Shown: positions 33,793 to 45,300 of the stretch, piece by piece | How the letters are laid out: the number at the start of each line of letters is the position of its first letter | Numbering within the stretch: position 1 is the stretch's first letter | Assembly (NCBI RefSeq): GCF_020360975.1 | Contig: NW_025408669.1 | Span: forward strand, 7,192,001 to 7,256,000 | Source of the DNA: Hirsutella rhossiliensis | Lineage: Eukaryota; Ascomycota; Sordariomycetes; Hypocreales; Ophiocordycipitaceae | Direction of reading: 5' to 3' | DNA: 64,000 nucleotides | Notes under the pieces: model-generated | Told to the model about the DNA's origin: nothing | Database searches by the model: none | Seen by the model: the letters and a program-made list of their open reading frames with translations, nothing else | Program-made: the position numbers and the translations under genes

Positions 33793-35200
33793 ACTTTATA
33801 TATATTAACTATAGCTTCCTAAGAATTAAGGGAAACTTAAGCTAGGGGACTATATATACTACTAGTAGCTATAGGAGGCTATTAACCTTTATAGCTACCT
33901 AAGAGACGCCTTTAATAACCGCGCTTTTTGTTATAGCTAAGGCGCCCCTTATATACTTAAGGCGAATCTTTTCTACTAGGAAGTATAGCTTAAGGGCTTT
34001 TACTTTATTAATTATAGCGTAATACTAATAACCTTTATTTATAAGGGCGGAGAGAAGGTTAGTTTAGTTAATAATAACTAATATTAAGTAGGTTCTTCTT
34101 TAATACGCCTTACTAGGTCCTCCTTAGCTAGTATTAGCTTACTAGGCTTTAGGGCCCGCTATTATACTAGAGCTAAGCTTTTCCCTCCGCTTTATATATA
34201 ACGGAGGTTCCTTTATCTCCCTTATTATTAGATTTTAATAAGGCGTAGGTAACCTATATCTTTACTAGCCTCCTTACTAAGAGGTAGGGGTAAGACCTAA
34301 CTATATATATACTTACGCTATAATATATATAGCGGCCCTCTTTATATTATTTACTAATTTCCTTATAAGGTACTTACTTAGCTATCTTACTAAACTACGC
34401 CGCTAGTAGAGCGGCTAGGGTCTTACTATTACCGCGCCCTTTAAGGCGTATAGCCGCTATCTAAACGTTACTATCTATATCGACCGCTAACTTAAGAGTA
34501 AGCTTAGGTATAAACGGGTTAAGTAAGGAGTAACTATCTAGCTTATTAATCCCGCTTAAGGCTAAGCGCTTATATAGCTTTTAAAAGCGCGGCGTTTACT
34601 TATATCCCTAGGCTACTTTTATAAGGCGGGCTACGTAGCCCTTATAGGTAGAGGGTATTATAATAAAAATAAGTAGCTCTTAAAGCGCTAAGGAGATTAA
34701 GTTCTAGAGCTAGGTAAGCTTAGCGCCGTCCTCCTAAGCGGTATTATCTACCGCTTAGGTTAAGGTCTCTTTAAATTCTAGTAAGAACTCCTTAAAGGAT
34801 TGCCCCTCTTACTAAGTAAGGGTCTATAGCCTATCCTACGCCTTCTCTTACTCTTATACGTTACCGAAGGTATAGACTAAGTAGTTAAAGAATACTTAGG
34901 GGCCTTTTATCCCCTTAGGACCGCCCCGCTCTTAAATGCCCGCTACTCGCTATATTTAAGGCTTTAGTAGCGTATAAAGGAGTAAGAACTAAGCTATCTT
35001 TTTATAGCCGTTAAGGCCTTATTTCTCGTTAATATAGTATTTTACTATTAAGTAGTTAAGGAAAAAGTAAAAGGTCTTTAGCTTACTATCTTAAGTAGGC
35101 TAAGGTAGTAGCTTTTATTTACTAAGGGCCGCCTCGCGCTCTAACCTCTTAGTAGCGGGGGGCGTATCTATTAAAGCTAGCGTTAAGAGGGTATTAAGGA
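33793..35200 (-). pseudogene. M1 gag and upstream pol region
   Basis: On the minus strand the stretch at about 34770-34880 matches the M2 Gag capsid part at 17200-17320, and about 34290-34350 matches the M2 zinc-knuckle area. Stops are of RIP type. The segment is in the same order and orientation as M2, which supports the reconstruction of M1 as one element broken by two insertions. Confidence 0.65.
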
Positions 35201-35441
35201 TCTAGTATAAGGTTACTTATTAGTCTAGGTCTTATAATAGCTAGTAAAATAGCTTTATAAATTAAGCTAATTTATCCTATTACTACTAAGCCTCTTCCTA
35301 TAAGTATTACTAATATAGCTCTTTTACTTATTACTATAGCTATTAATACTAAGCTTCTTCTTATAATAGCTACTACTATTACTACTACCTTAGCTAGTAC
35401 TACTAAGGTTTAAATATTAAGTTTAATATAAAGATAGCTTA

Positions 35442-35642
35442 TATTATTATAAGGTAAGTAAAGGGTTATACTATAAGTGCCTTTTATTATATTATAATAA
35501 TAAGCTATATAAGATCTAACTATATACTATACTTACCGCTACTAAATACGCGTTTATATATATAGCCTACCTTACCTTATAACGCTATTAGCTAAGGTCT
35601 AAGCTAATACCTAGACCTATACTAAGGGTAAATACCTTTATA
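35442..35642 (-). repeat. Probable 5' LTR of M1, diverged
   Basis: It begins TATTATTATAAGGTAAG, and its first 90 bp follow the M2 LTR (TATTATAGAGTAAG ... AATAATAAGCTATATA). The far end is only weakly similar. It is about 200 bp long and sits at the expected distance upstream of gag. The outer end is approximate, and the partner LTR lies outside the window. Confidence 0.5.
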
Positions 35643-37681
35643 CTTACTATTAGTTTATACTAACTATTAAAAGGAACCTATTAAAAATATAAAAGATAGA
35701 TATATAAAGTACTATAAATACCTAAATAATAAGGAGTATTTAATTAAGTTTACCGCTCTTATATTTAACCTTAGTCGCTTTATATATAAATAAAGGTATA
35801 TAACTAAAGTTATTAACTTTTTAGTAGGCTTAAATAAAAGGGGACTTTACTAAGGAGCGTTCCTTTAAGACTATAAAAAAGGAAACTTAGTTATTTTTAA
35901 TACTTAGAAAGAAAGATAGTATACTAGACTTTATATATTCTTATAAGTATAATAGTAGTTTCTTTATATCCTTTAAGTTCCTTATAACTTTACTTATATA
36001 CTAGTCCCTTATACCGCTTAGTAAGAAAGGTAGGAATATAGCTACTTAGCCTTAATAATAATCTAATACTAAGTTAAAGGTATAGTTAGGCTATACTTTA
36101 AAATAATTAAGTAGCGATACTTAAAGGTTAAAGTAATTTTAAAGTAAAGGTATAAAGTAACGTAAGAAGCCTTATAAATAGATAAGATCTTATACTAAGA
36201 CAAGTATTTCTTTAAGCTAGATAAAAGGATAAGTATAAAAGGCTATATTAATACGCTAATATATAGAATCTAAGCTATTATAGTAAATAAAATTAATTAT
36301 ATATAAGCGATATTATAAGGTAGCGGAGTTTCTTAGTAGTTTAATAGTAAGGTTAAATAACTATATAGGATACTATTTAATTAAGGTTTAATAACTTTTA
36401 ATAGAGTCTTTCTTATAAGGATTCTTAGGTATAAGCGGATTTACTAATATAACTATATTATCTTAGGATATTAAGAAGAATAAGACCTCTAAGAAGTCTT
36501 AAAGGTAGCTAACCTTTTATATAGGCCTATTAAATAAAAACTATTACTTTAAAGAGACGTAAAACTAGCTTATATAGTAAAGAGAGTAAGAAAAGAGCTA
36601 TCTATACTAGCTGCCCTTATAAAGTAACCTAACTTAATTACTTAAGCTATATATAGTTTCTTTATAAAACTCCTCTTTAAAAAGACCCTTAACTATTTAA
36701 TTATACTAATAGGAATCGAGAATAGGCCTAGACCTTTATTACCTTAAGCGTTAACTAAATTAAGCTCTTTATTTAAACTAAGTAGCCTTTCCTTAAGTAA
36801 CCTTAAGATAGGATCCTTACCTTAGATTCTATAAAGGAAAGAGCTAAGCGCCCTTACTAGTCTCTTTATCTATATAAAAATAATACCTTTATTCTCCTCT
36901 TTAAATATATAGCTAATTAAGCTTACTCCTTACTTACTATTAATAACTCCTTAAAACGTATAAAGGAGTAAAAGACTTATAACTATACCCTTATTAATAA
37001 CTTAATAAGAAGCTAGTAAGGAAGAAAGGTAAATAGCGCGGCTACTAACTCGCCTTAGGACTCTAAAATTACTAAGCGCTTAGTTAATTACCTTAAGGCT
37101 AAAGACTCTAGTAACGCTTATAATATACCTTATTACTCCCTAGAAATAAAGTATAGTATAGCCTTTCTAGCTATAGTCCTTATAAGGTTTATACTAAGCT
37201 TTAAACCTACTTATATTAAAGTAGTTAAAAACCTAGGAATATATTAAAACTACCGCTAAGATATTAATAACTATAACTCTATATATTTATATAAGACTAC
37301 TAGTAATATAATAATTATTAGTCTATAAGACTTTATAGCTTATTTAATCTAGCTATACCTAAGCTATAAACTAGTAAAGACGCTAACTACTTTATTTCCT
37401 TAATACCCTTAAGAATAATAAGCGCGAATACCTAGGAGCGTATATAAGGGGTAGTAGATAATTATCTAAAAAGGGAAGTACATAAGTAAAGATAGGAAAG
37501 AGCTAAATATATAGCTTATAGGTAAAGGAAGGAATAAATAATATAAAGGAAAGGAATTATAGTAAAGGAGAAAAGTTCTATTAATAGTTTATTTACTTAC
37601 TTACTTAAAATAAGAGCCCTTACTTATTATTATCGCGCCCTTTCTATTAATATCTTAGGTCGGAAAGCCGCTAAGAAGGAG
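35643..37681. other. Unclassified RIP-degraded region
   Basis: CpA and TpG are nearly absent, so this was repetitive DNA. I found no reverse transcriptase, integrase or transposase motif. On the plus strand the part at about 36960-37600 can be read for long stretches in one frame with only TAA/TAG stops of the RIP kind (for example DSKITKRLVNYLKAKDSSN near 37060-37115). This suggests a former protein-coding region. It could belong to a DNA transposon or to an LTR element not otherwise seen here. No function is claimed. Confidence 0.4.
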
Positions 37682-38061
37682 TTTAATAAGTAAGATTATA
37701 CCCTTATAGATATTAGCCTATTAAAGGGATAAGACCCTTAGCGCTTTCTATCTACCCCCCCCCCCCCTAAGTATACTTAAAGGCTTTATAAAAGCGCGGA
37801 TTATTTAATTAAATATCCTTTTTAATTATAGTTAATTTAAATATTTATTTTTCCTTTTTAAAGTAAAGGCCGCTAATTACGCGACTTTAATAAAGATAAA
37901 GAGGTATAAAGTAAAGAAATCTCTAAGACTTATATTAATAACCTAAGACCCTTAGAGCTATATATAGGACTAATTACTAGATAATTACACGGTTAATTAC
38001 TTTACTAATCCTTAGCTATATACTACTGGTGCTTTAAGTATATACCCTTATCCCTATTAAA
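37682..38061 (-). repeat. Repeat X2 (about 380 bp)
   Basis: This is the reverse-complement copy of X1 (40353-40727). The shared sequence has imperfect ends of the form TTTAAYRGG...CCTATTAAA. X2 carries a run of 13 C at 37755-37767 that X1 lacks. No clear duplication flanks it. It abuts the 3' side of Y1. Confidence 0.6.
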
Positions 38062-39573
38062 GTAGCTAATACTAATAGATATCGATATACTATAGCTAGG
38101 TTAATAGCTTTACGTTTTCTATTAGAATTTATATAGTCTATATATTATTATATTCTATAGCTAATAAGGATTAAACTTATAGTTATAAAGATATAAGTAG
38201 CTAGCTAAGAATAATCGCTTCTTTTAACGCTTTTAAAAGAGCTAGTAGCTCTACCTCTATACTTAAAGTCCTAATAGTAGCTTACTTTAAAGCTCTCTAA
38301 GTAATAGTTCCTTTAAAAAGGGATATAATATACCCCTATAAGCTCTTTTTATTTAAGGAATTATCTATAAAGGATAAATCGCTTAAATAAAAGAAGATTT
38401 TAGTAGCTAGTTTCCTTCCCTACCCTCTTAGGCGTAAACTATATAATCTTATTAAATAGAAATAAAGGATAGCTTAGTCTACTACTTCTTAGTACCTAGG
38501 GCTAGGATTCTAGTTATACCTAGCTAGCTAAGAGACTATAAAAGAGATATCCGGTCTAGTAGAAATAGCTAAAAAAGGTAAGGAGCCTACCTTCTATTAG
38601 TATAAGTATTTCTCTTACTCCCTAGCTTAAAAGGACGGATTAAGTAAAAGCACTTTATTTAATATAGGTATAAAGGGAAGCTTCTTATTAAGGGAATTAG
38701 GGAGGAATTTATAAGCGACCTTATTAATATAAGTATCTTAGGTAAGCTAGATAGTTTATTAGGACCTATTTTAAAAGATTTAAATCCCTAGGAACTACTT
38801 TAGCTCCCTTAGCTTAGTTATCTTATACCTTTATTATAGGCCTTTTATAGCCTCCCTAGTAGTTACTTCTTCCTCTTTTAAGTAGGCCTAGATAATATCG
38901 TCGATATAGAAAAAGACTATAATTTTACCCTTCTATATTATATATAGTTCCTAAGGGACTTTCTTAAAGCCTAGGGCTTTAAGGGAACCTATTAAATACT
39001 ATTACTAAAGAAAGGGTAATCTTTATAGTCTATATAAAGCTTTCTTAAGCTATAAAACCTTTCCTAGCTATTAAAAGCTTAGTAAAAGGTATATATAAAT
39101 AACTTCTTTTTCTTTAAAGGGGTAGTTAATAAAAGCGTTAATAGTATCTATTTAATTAAGTTCGAGGTCGAATTCTACTATTATAGCTATAAGGGTCTAA
39201 AAAGATATCCCTATTAAGGTAGTTACCTTAGTAGGTAGATCCCCTTTTTCCTATTAATTCTTATAAATAACTAGCTAGGCCTTATACTTTTAAAGGAAGC
39301 TATATTTATTAGTCTTATAGATAAAGACCTACTTATAGCTAAGGACCTATTTTCCTCTTACTTTTTCTTTAAGGACCTCTTTAAAAGACCCTATCTCTTT
39401 ATATAAGGCTAGGTAGTCTTTCTAAGCCTAGAAAAACTAGTCTTTAAAAGGGTGTTTTTCTAGCTACTTTTAGTTTACTAATAGGTCTAGGAGGTCTCTT
39501 TTATATACCTTCCTTACTAATAGAAGCTTAAAAAGCCGGCCTACTATAAATACTCTATAGGAACTATCTTCTA
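38062..39573 (-). pseudogene. Copia Y1, RNase H and reverse transcriptase part
   Basis: This is a minus-strand Copia element of a family different from Copia-1/2. Reading the minus strand gives a Copia reverse transcriptase segment (ELNQMDTINAFINY-like, about 39170-39130; family pattern Q-M-D-V-x-x-A-F-L-N) and FFYIDDII with YIDD at 38897-38908. An RNase H segment follows towards 38100. It aligns with Y2 at 59833-61345. The frame is interrupted at 39573 by a Mutator-like element and continues at 42804. Confidence 0.75.
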
Positions 39574-39705
39574 GAGTATTACTATTTATATAGATAAAAG
39601 TCTCTATTTATATAGACGATCTACTTTTTCTATATATACCCCGCCCGCTTAGGCCCCGCTACCTAATTTAGCTATACTAACGTAGTAAAGGAGGGAGCCG
39701 CGCTA
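39574..39705 (+). repeat. Left terminal inverted repeat of the Mutator-like element
   Basis: It pairs with 42673-42803. The first 60 bases are identical in the mirror (AGTATTACTATTTATATAG onward). Differences further inside are of RIP type (CG versus TA). Confidence 0.82.
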
Positions 39706-40352
39706 AGTATAGCGTAAAGCCCTACTAAGGGAGAAATCTACCCTTCCTACCTATATCGTAAAGTAAAGCTATTTGCGATAGACCTACGATTTATCCTTAA
39801 CGAGCCTACTAAAGAGCCTATTAAAGAGCCTACTAAATAGCCTACTAAAGAGCTCGTTAGGCTATTAATTCTACCTCTACTGCCCTTACTAACCTTTAAC
39901 TCCTTTAACGAGCTCTATAACTTCCTTTAAAGCTTCTATTATAGTTATAGCGCCGCTATTATTAAGAGCTCTAGCTTATATAAGTATAAGATTAATAGGT
40001 AGGTCTTACTTATATATATTATATTTATTTATAATCGTAGCCTTTAATAAGCTTCGTTAAGTAGCAGCCTTTATAAAGCTTCCTTATAAAAGCTTAACTA
40101 CCCTATTAAGATTATTATATCTATAATAAAAAGATCCTACTAAAAGTAGACTTTTTATATTAACGATAGTTAATATAACTATAGGTAATTAATCGACCCT
40201 TTAGCTTATAACGTCTATCGCCGCTAAACCTAAGTATAGTAAGAGCTTAAGAGAAGCCTTTCTAAGTATCGCGCCCTCCTAGCTCGCGAGATAGCCTCGA
40301 TTATTAAGGACTCTATTAAAGAGAGCTTCTTCTATTAGCGAGATATATATAA

Positions 40353-40727
40353 TTTAACGGGGACGAGGGTATATACCTAAAGTATATATAGTACGTAGCA
40401 AAGGATTAATAAAGTAATTAACTATATAATTATTTAATCGTTGGTTTTATATATAGCTCTAAGGGCCTTAGGTTATAAATATAAGTCTTATAGATTTCTA
40501 TACTCTATACTTCTTTATCTTTATTAAAGTCGCGTAACTAGCGGCCTTTACTTTAAAAGGGAAAAAAATAATTTAAATTAACTATAATTAAGGAAGATAC
40601 CTTATTAGATAATTAAGGTCTTTATAAAGCCTTTAAGTATACTTAGAAGTAAGTAGGAAGGGGAGTACTAAGGGTCTTATCCCTTTAACGGGCTAATATC
40701 TATAGGGGTGCGATCTTACCTATTAAA
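40353..40727 (+). repeat. Repeat X1 inserted in the Mutator-like transposase
   Basis: This 375-bp element has imperfect 9-bp ends, TTTAACGGG and CCTATTAAA. ATAA on both sides (40349-40352 and 40728-40731) is a possible 4-bp duplication, weak in such AT-rich DNA. Removing it joins the transposase frame from DIYN to the AKIYIAAL-like stretch (about 40737-40765). It carries no frame, so it is probably a miniature DNA transposon. X2 at 37682 is its inverted copy. Confidence 0.65.
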
Positions 40728-41254
40728 ATAATAACCGCTAAAAGATCTATATCGCGGCCCTTAGTAGTAAGACTATAACCTAGGCCTTTATCGATTACCT
40801 TTAACGCGGCGGCCTTAAGTATATAGTAAAATTTAGCGATAATAACGATAAGTAAAAGGTCGAGGCTATCTTTTAGATATACCCTTAGTATAAGTAGATA
40901 TAAAAGCGCTTTCTAGAAGTCTTAGGACTTAATAATATATATAAAATAAACCGGTTTAAGATATATTTCTTTTAGGCTATTAGAGTTACTAATTAATAGT
41001 CTATAGCTAACTTCGCTTTAGCCTTATTAATATAGAGAAGGAAGAAGGGTTCTAGTAGCTTTATAAACGCTTTAATAAGCTTTGCTTTAAAGTTAAGGTC
41101 CCGGCGCTTTCTATAGTTATTATAAATAAGGAAAATGCCCTTAAAAACATACTTTTATACGTTTTCCCTTTATTATAGGAATAACTTTACGTTTACTATA
41201 TTAACGCTAATATTAACGTAGAAATTAAGTTACGTTAAAAGGAGCTTAGCGGCG

Positions 41255-41269
41255 TTAATAATAATAACG

Positions 41270-41311
<42 letters not shown>
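41255..41311 (+). repeat. AAT trinucleotide run in the transposase frame
   Basis: About 19 units of AAT with a few GAT/AAC interruptions would code for Asn and Asp. GATGAT repeats turn into GATAAT and AATAAT by RIP, so the ancestral run was probably polyaspartate. Confidence 0.6.
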
Positions 41312-41313
<2 letters not shown>

Positions 41314-42672
41314 GCTAATAGCGTTAATAGCGCTAACGATCTTATTAATATCTTCCTTAATAGAGTTGCTATATAAAAAGAAGCTAAAGATAAGATCTTA
41401 AGTATATAACCTATATAACCTAAAGACTATAGCTATAAGGGGATATTTACTACTTAAAAGGCCGTTATCTATACCTTAACTAAGGTATGCTTTTAGTCGG
41501 CTTAGCGGGCGCTTAATCATAAGTATAGATAATACTAAGGCTATATTATAAGATATATTTCTAAGGAATATATACTATAGTAAGAGTAGTAAGCTTATTA
41601 CTATATTAGCCGCTATTATAACTTTAGTTAGAGGGTTAATAGCTTAGTTAAGACTATATATAAAGATATAAAGTTATATTTACTTATAGGTACTAGCGAT
41701 CTTTTTTACTTATATACTATATTAAAGTAAATAATCGCGAATAAAGAACGCTCTTATATTTAAGAGGCGGCCCGTTAAAAGTTATAGTAGCGGCTTCTTT
41801 ATCTTAACTAAAAATAGCTAGGTAAGCTAAACGTTAAACTTACTTACTAAGCGGTTAACCTCCTTACTAAGTAATACCGGCTTACTTTAGCCGCGATACC
41901 CTTAAAGCCTAGGTAAGAGTAGGAGTTATAGCTACTACTATATTATATAGGTCGATTTATATAGTAGTAAGGGCTTCCTTATATATATTAAATCTTTTAA
42001 CGCCTTTAAGCTAACGTTCTACTTATAAAGTAAGATACTTACCTTTAGTAGTAGCTTAAGAAGCCTTTAGTAGAGAAGCCCCCCCTTTTATATACGAATT
42101 ACGCTAATCCTTACTATTAAGATCTTAATAAGCTACTTCTTTAAATCTAAGACGCTAATATCGTTTAAAGCCTCTATAGCCGACCTCGTATTACTAAGAA
42201 TACTAGCCTACCTATACCTTAAGACCTAAGGCTATATTTAGATGCCGCATAGCTAGCTTTATAGCCGGCCTTATAGTTAGTTAGAGGTATATAGAGACGG
42301 TTGCCGCGGTCTAGTTAGGTAAGCACCCGCCGCCTTAACGCTAGCGTACGCCGTACGCGTATATAAGCCGAGATCGATAAAGGAGGTAGTTAGGGCTCTC
42401 CCTAGCTATTATTAAGAAGATCGCGAGCGCGCGTAAATATATAAGGAAGGGGATCTTAAGGGAGATAGGGTAGAGGTATAAGGGCTATGCTAGCCTTATT
42501 AGTAAAGGAGGTTATCCTAGCTATATAGCCTACGCTTATATAGCTTAAGCTAGACTATTAGCCGGGCTATAATATATAACGTAATATATATATATCTTAC
42601 GATAATCGTAAAGATATATTATTTAAACGAATTAAGCTACCCTAGGCTTATAGGTATATATAATCTTTATAC

Positions 42673-42803
42673 TAGCGCGGCTCCCTCTTTTACTATATTA
42701 GTATAGCTAAATTAAGTAGCGGGGCCTAGGCGGGTAGGGTATATATAGAAAAAGTAGATCGTCTATATAAATAGAGACTTTTATCTATATAAATAGTAAT
42801 ACT
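42673..42803 (-). repeat. Right terminal inverted repeat of the Mutator-like element
   Basis: This is the mirror of 39574-39705. The terminal base next to the duplication is T where a C would complete GAGTATT. A C before A at this spot is a RIP target. Confidence 0.8.
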
Positions 42804-44880
42804 TATCTTTTATAGGTATTAGATAGAAGTTAGAAAAACGATCGAAATAAGGGAGAGGTTAGTTTTCTTTAATAACTATATCGGGCCCTATACCTTCCTT
42901 TACTTCTTAAAGTAAGGATAAAAAAGCAGCTAAGTAATCCTTTAAGAGAGGTGCCTTTCCTACCCTTTTAAGGGTCGAGATAAAAAGACTAATAGAAAAA
43001 GCTACTTTTAGATCTTCTTATTATATAAAAGGAAGTATAGGGAGGTAAGCGTATTCTAGCTCTACCGCTTTCCTATAGTCTCTTTCTTTATTTAGATTAT
43101 CTAATCTAGTAGCTACCTTTTCTTTAAAGTTAGCGTTATCCTTAACTACTTCGATATCGGTTTCTTTTTTTATTTCCTTATCTAAGACCTCTTTTTAAGA
43201 CTATTAGGAAGGGGGGATTTAGATCTTTTAAATTAGCTAACGTTATAAGAGTAAGAAGGGCTATTAATCCCTCTTTTTATTAAAGAAGCTAGATTTATCG
43301 AAAATCACGTCCTTAGTTAAAATAACCTTTTATAAAAGAGGAATCTAAATCTAAAAGATATTAGTATAATTATAACTAACGAGGTAACTAATAAAGGCTC
43401 TAAGATTAAGCTTTTTTTTTCTTCTTCCTTTTTAGCTATATATTAGTAGTTATAGTATATACCTTATAGCTATAGGTATAAAGGTAGGCTAGTAAGGCCC
43501 TCTTCTTTATAAAGAGCTTAAGGGGGCTTTTCTAGTTTATTCCTTAAGTAGTCCCTTTAAGGGTTAAGTTTTATAAGTAATAAGCGGTCTTAACGACTTC
43601 CTTTTAAAGGTTATAAGGAAGCCTTATAATAAGTCTTATTATATAGGCCCTTTTTATTATAGTACCCTTTAATCTTTCTACCCCTTTATTTTAGGCCTAG
43701 GTATTTAGTACTAATAAGAAGGGTAAAATACCCCCTTTTTAAAGCTAATTTAAGATATCCTTTATAAATAACTCTTTATTAAACTATATCTTCTTTACCT
43801 TATAGCTAAAGTAGGATTTTATTTAGTTAATAAAGTCCTAGAAGGTAGACTAGTTATACTTACTTAGGTAAGTCTATATAAAATAAGGGAAAACTATCCT
43901 TAAAAACGCATCTATAAAAAACATTACCTTAATAAAGCTTTCTTAGTCCTTAGAGACGTTAGTTTAGTTAACCTAAATTTCCTTATATAGCTAGTCTAGC
44001 TATAAAGGGGTTTATCTAGAAATTCGTTTCTTAGTCTTTCCTTAGCTATAGTATTTATATTTAATAGTCTTTTGGCCCCTTATTTATATACTTTATTATT
44101 AGCCTAGCTTATATAAAGCTAGGGGGCCTAGGTAACTAAGTCGTGCGTACTAAAGAAGGCCGTCTCCTTAAGCTACTAAAAGAGGGTCCTTTATAGTAGA
44201 CCTATTCCTCTTAGTAGGGAAAGCTAACTTCTTAAGAGATTCCTTTTTAAGGATAGGTTAAAATTCGAGAATAAATTAATTAAATTTCTCCTCGATAAGC
44301 CTAATCGTCTAATTCTTTTAGACTAGCCTTATAGGCTTAAACGTTATATCTTAGAAGATTCCTTTCTCTTAAAGAAAGCGGAAGGAAATTAAGCTTATTA
44401 AAAATTAAGGGTAAAAAGCTACCCTTTTTTATCGAAGAATTTATATAGACCTATTAAGTAATTTTATTATATAATTTACCCTTCTATACCCTTCTATCTA
44501 TATAGTTAATTCCCTAGTAATAAGGTATTCCCTTTATACCTTCTTAAAGAACTAGAATTATAAGAGGGTATTATAGATATTAAGGGAAGTATTAAAGTTA
44601 AGGATAGCTAATTTTTATAGGGGATAATTAAAGGGCTCTAACGGTTAGTCTTAGCTTTATTAATCTATAAGGAAGATAAAGGCTAGATTTACTATACTAA
44701 CGATCTTTCCTTAGATTTATAGCTCGAATAAGGGTAGCGGCGTTAGTTACTATTTCTTAGTAACTTAAATCTTATCTATCTTTTTCTATAATAAGGGGTC
44801 CTCCTTAAAAGACTTTTTAATAACGTCTTTATTATAGGATACCCTATAGTCGATAATCTAGGTACTTATAACGATATCGG
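42804..44880 (-). pseudogene. Copia Y1, integrase and upstream part
   Basis: This is the continuation of Y1 beyond the Mutator-like insertion, aligned with Y2 at about 61350-63480. On the minus strand the integrase core falls at about 44050-43650, and the preceding GKTKKRIS segment (about 44040-44015) matches GKTRRRISRRTL in Y2, the stretch before the Copia integrase core. RIP is heavier than in Y2, with many CpG also lost. The element fades at about 44880. No LTR was found. Confidence 0.68.
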
Positions 44881-45300
44881 CCTCTTTTAAGAAAGTTACC
44901 CTTAACTCTTTAAGGCTCCCTATAAAAGAAAGAACCTAGAAGCTACTAAGTAAACTCTAGGAAATTACCTAGAAATCCTAGAAATAATAACTAAGTAGAT
45001 TATTTAGATATTTTATAGAGATTTCCCTTAAGGATATATTATATAATAAATATACTACGATTTCCTAAGTAATAATAGCTCCTTAGGAATTATACGGATA
45101 TTTCCTTAAGAAGTTACTATAAGAATATAGTAAGGAAATTATAAAGAAATACCTATGCCTACCTAGGGAAAATACTAGGAAATACCGCTAATATACTATA
45201 CTACTATTATACGATTATAAGGTTACGATATTACTTAGTTAAAGCCCTAAGTAAGGTCTTACGCTTACTATAGTATATATAAAAGATAGAGAACCTACTA
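44881..45300. other. No identifiable feature
   Basis: This is AT-rich RIP-mutated sequence with short repeated pieces of the form GAAATTACCTAGAAATCC and TTTCCTTAAG. It may contain the missing LTR of Y1 or of Z. No frame is seen. Confidence 0.3.

Larger units (their letters stand above)
33788..35642 (-). mobile_element. M1 segment 3 (gag end and 5' LTR)
   Basis: M1 resumes after Copia-2, aligning with M2 from about 16235 upward. It holds the region upstream of reverse transcriptase, gag and a diverged 5' LTR. With segments 1 and 2 it completes M1 except for its 3' end. Confidence 0.72.
39890..42460 (+). pseudogene. Mutator-like transposase, RIP-degraded and split by X1
   Basis: The N-terminal part reads NSFNELYNFL (about 39897-39925) and later a segment like HNHRQLIDPLAHNVYRR (about 40180-40230), with His codons lost to Tyr. 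This pattern is typical of the region before the Mutator catalytic core. After the X1 insertion the frame continues with FLEVLGLNNIYKINRFK (about 40912-40962), where the family has LGLD-x-TY, the first catalytic Asp. A segment resembling ITDNEKAL (about 41115-41140) marks the second Asp. Further on, a block around 41580-41620 resembles the S-x-x-E-x-x-H-x-x-LK region. Transposase would cut and move the element. This copy is dead. Confidence 0.7.
39574..42803 (+). mobile_element. Mutator-like DNA transposon with degraded transposase
   Basis: The element starts GAGTATTACTATTT and ends with its mirror. It has terminal inverted repeats of about 131 bp and an 8-9 bp duplication, (T)ATCTTCTA at 39566-39573 and (T)ATCTTTTA at 42805-42812, differing by one C to T. 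The uninterrupted site is seen in Y2 near 61345-61355. The interior codes for a Mutator-like transposase on the plus strand. It is RIPped throughout, unlike the small element at 26798, whose terminus also starts GAGTA. Confidence 0.82.

Noticed and set aside
37755..37767. C13 run as a functional site
   Set aside because: A single homopolymer in one of two copies of repeat X is best explained by slippage or sequencing error.
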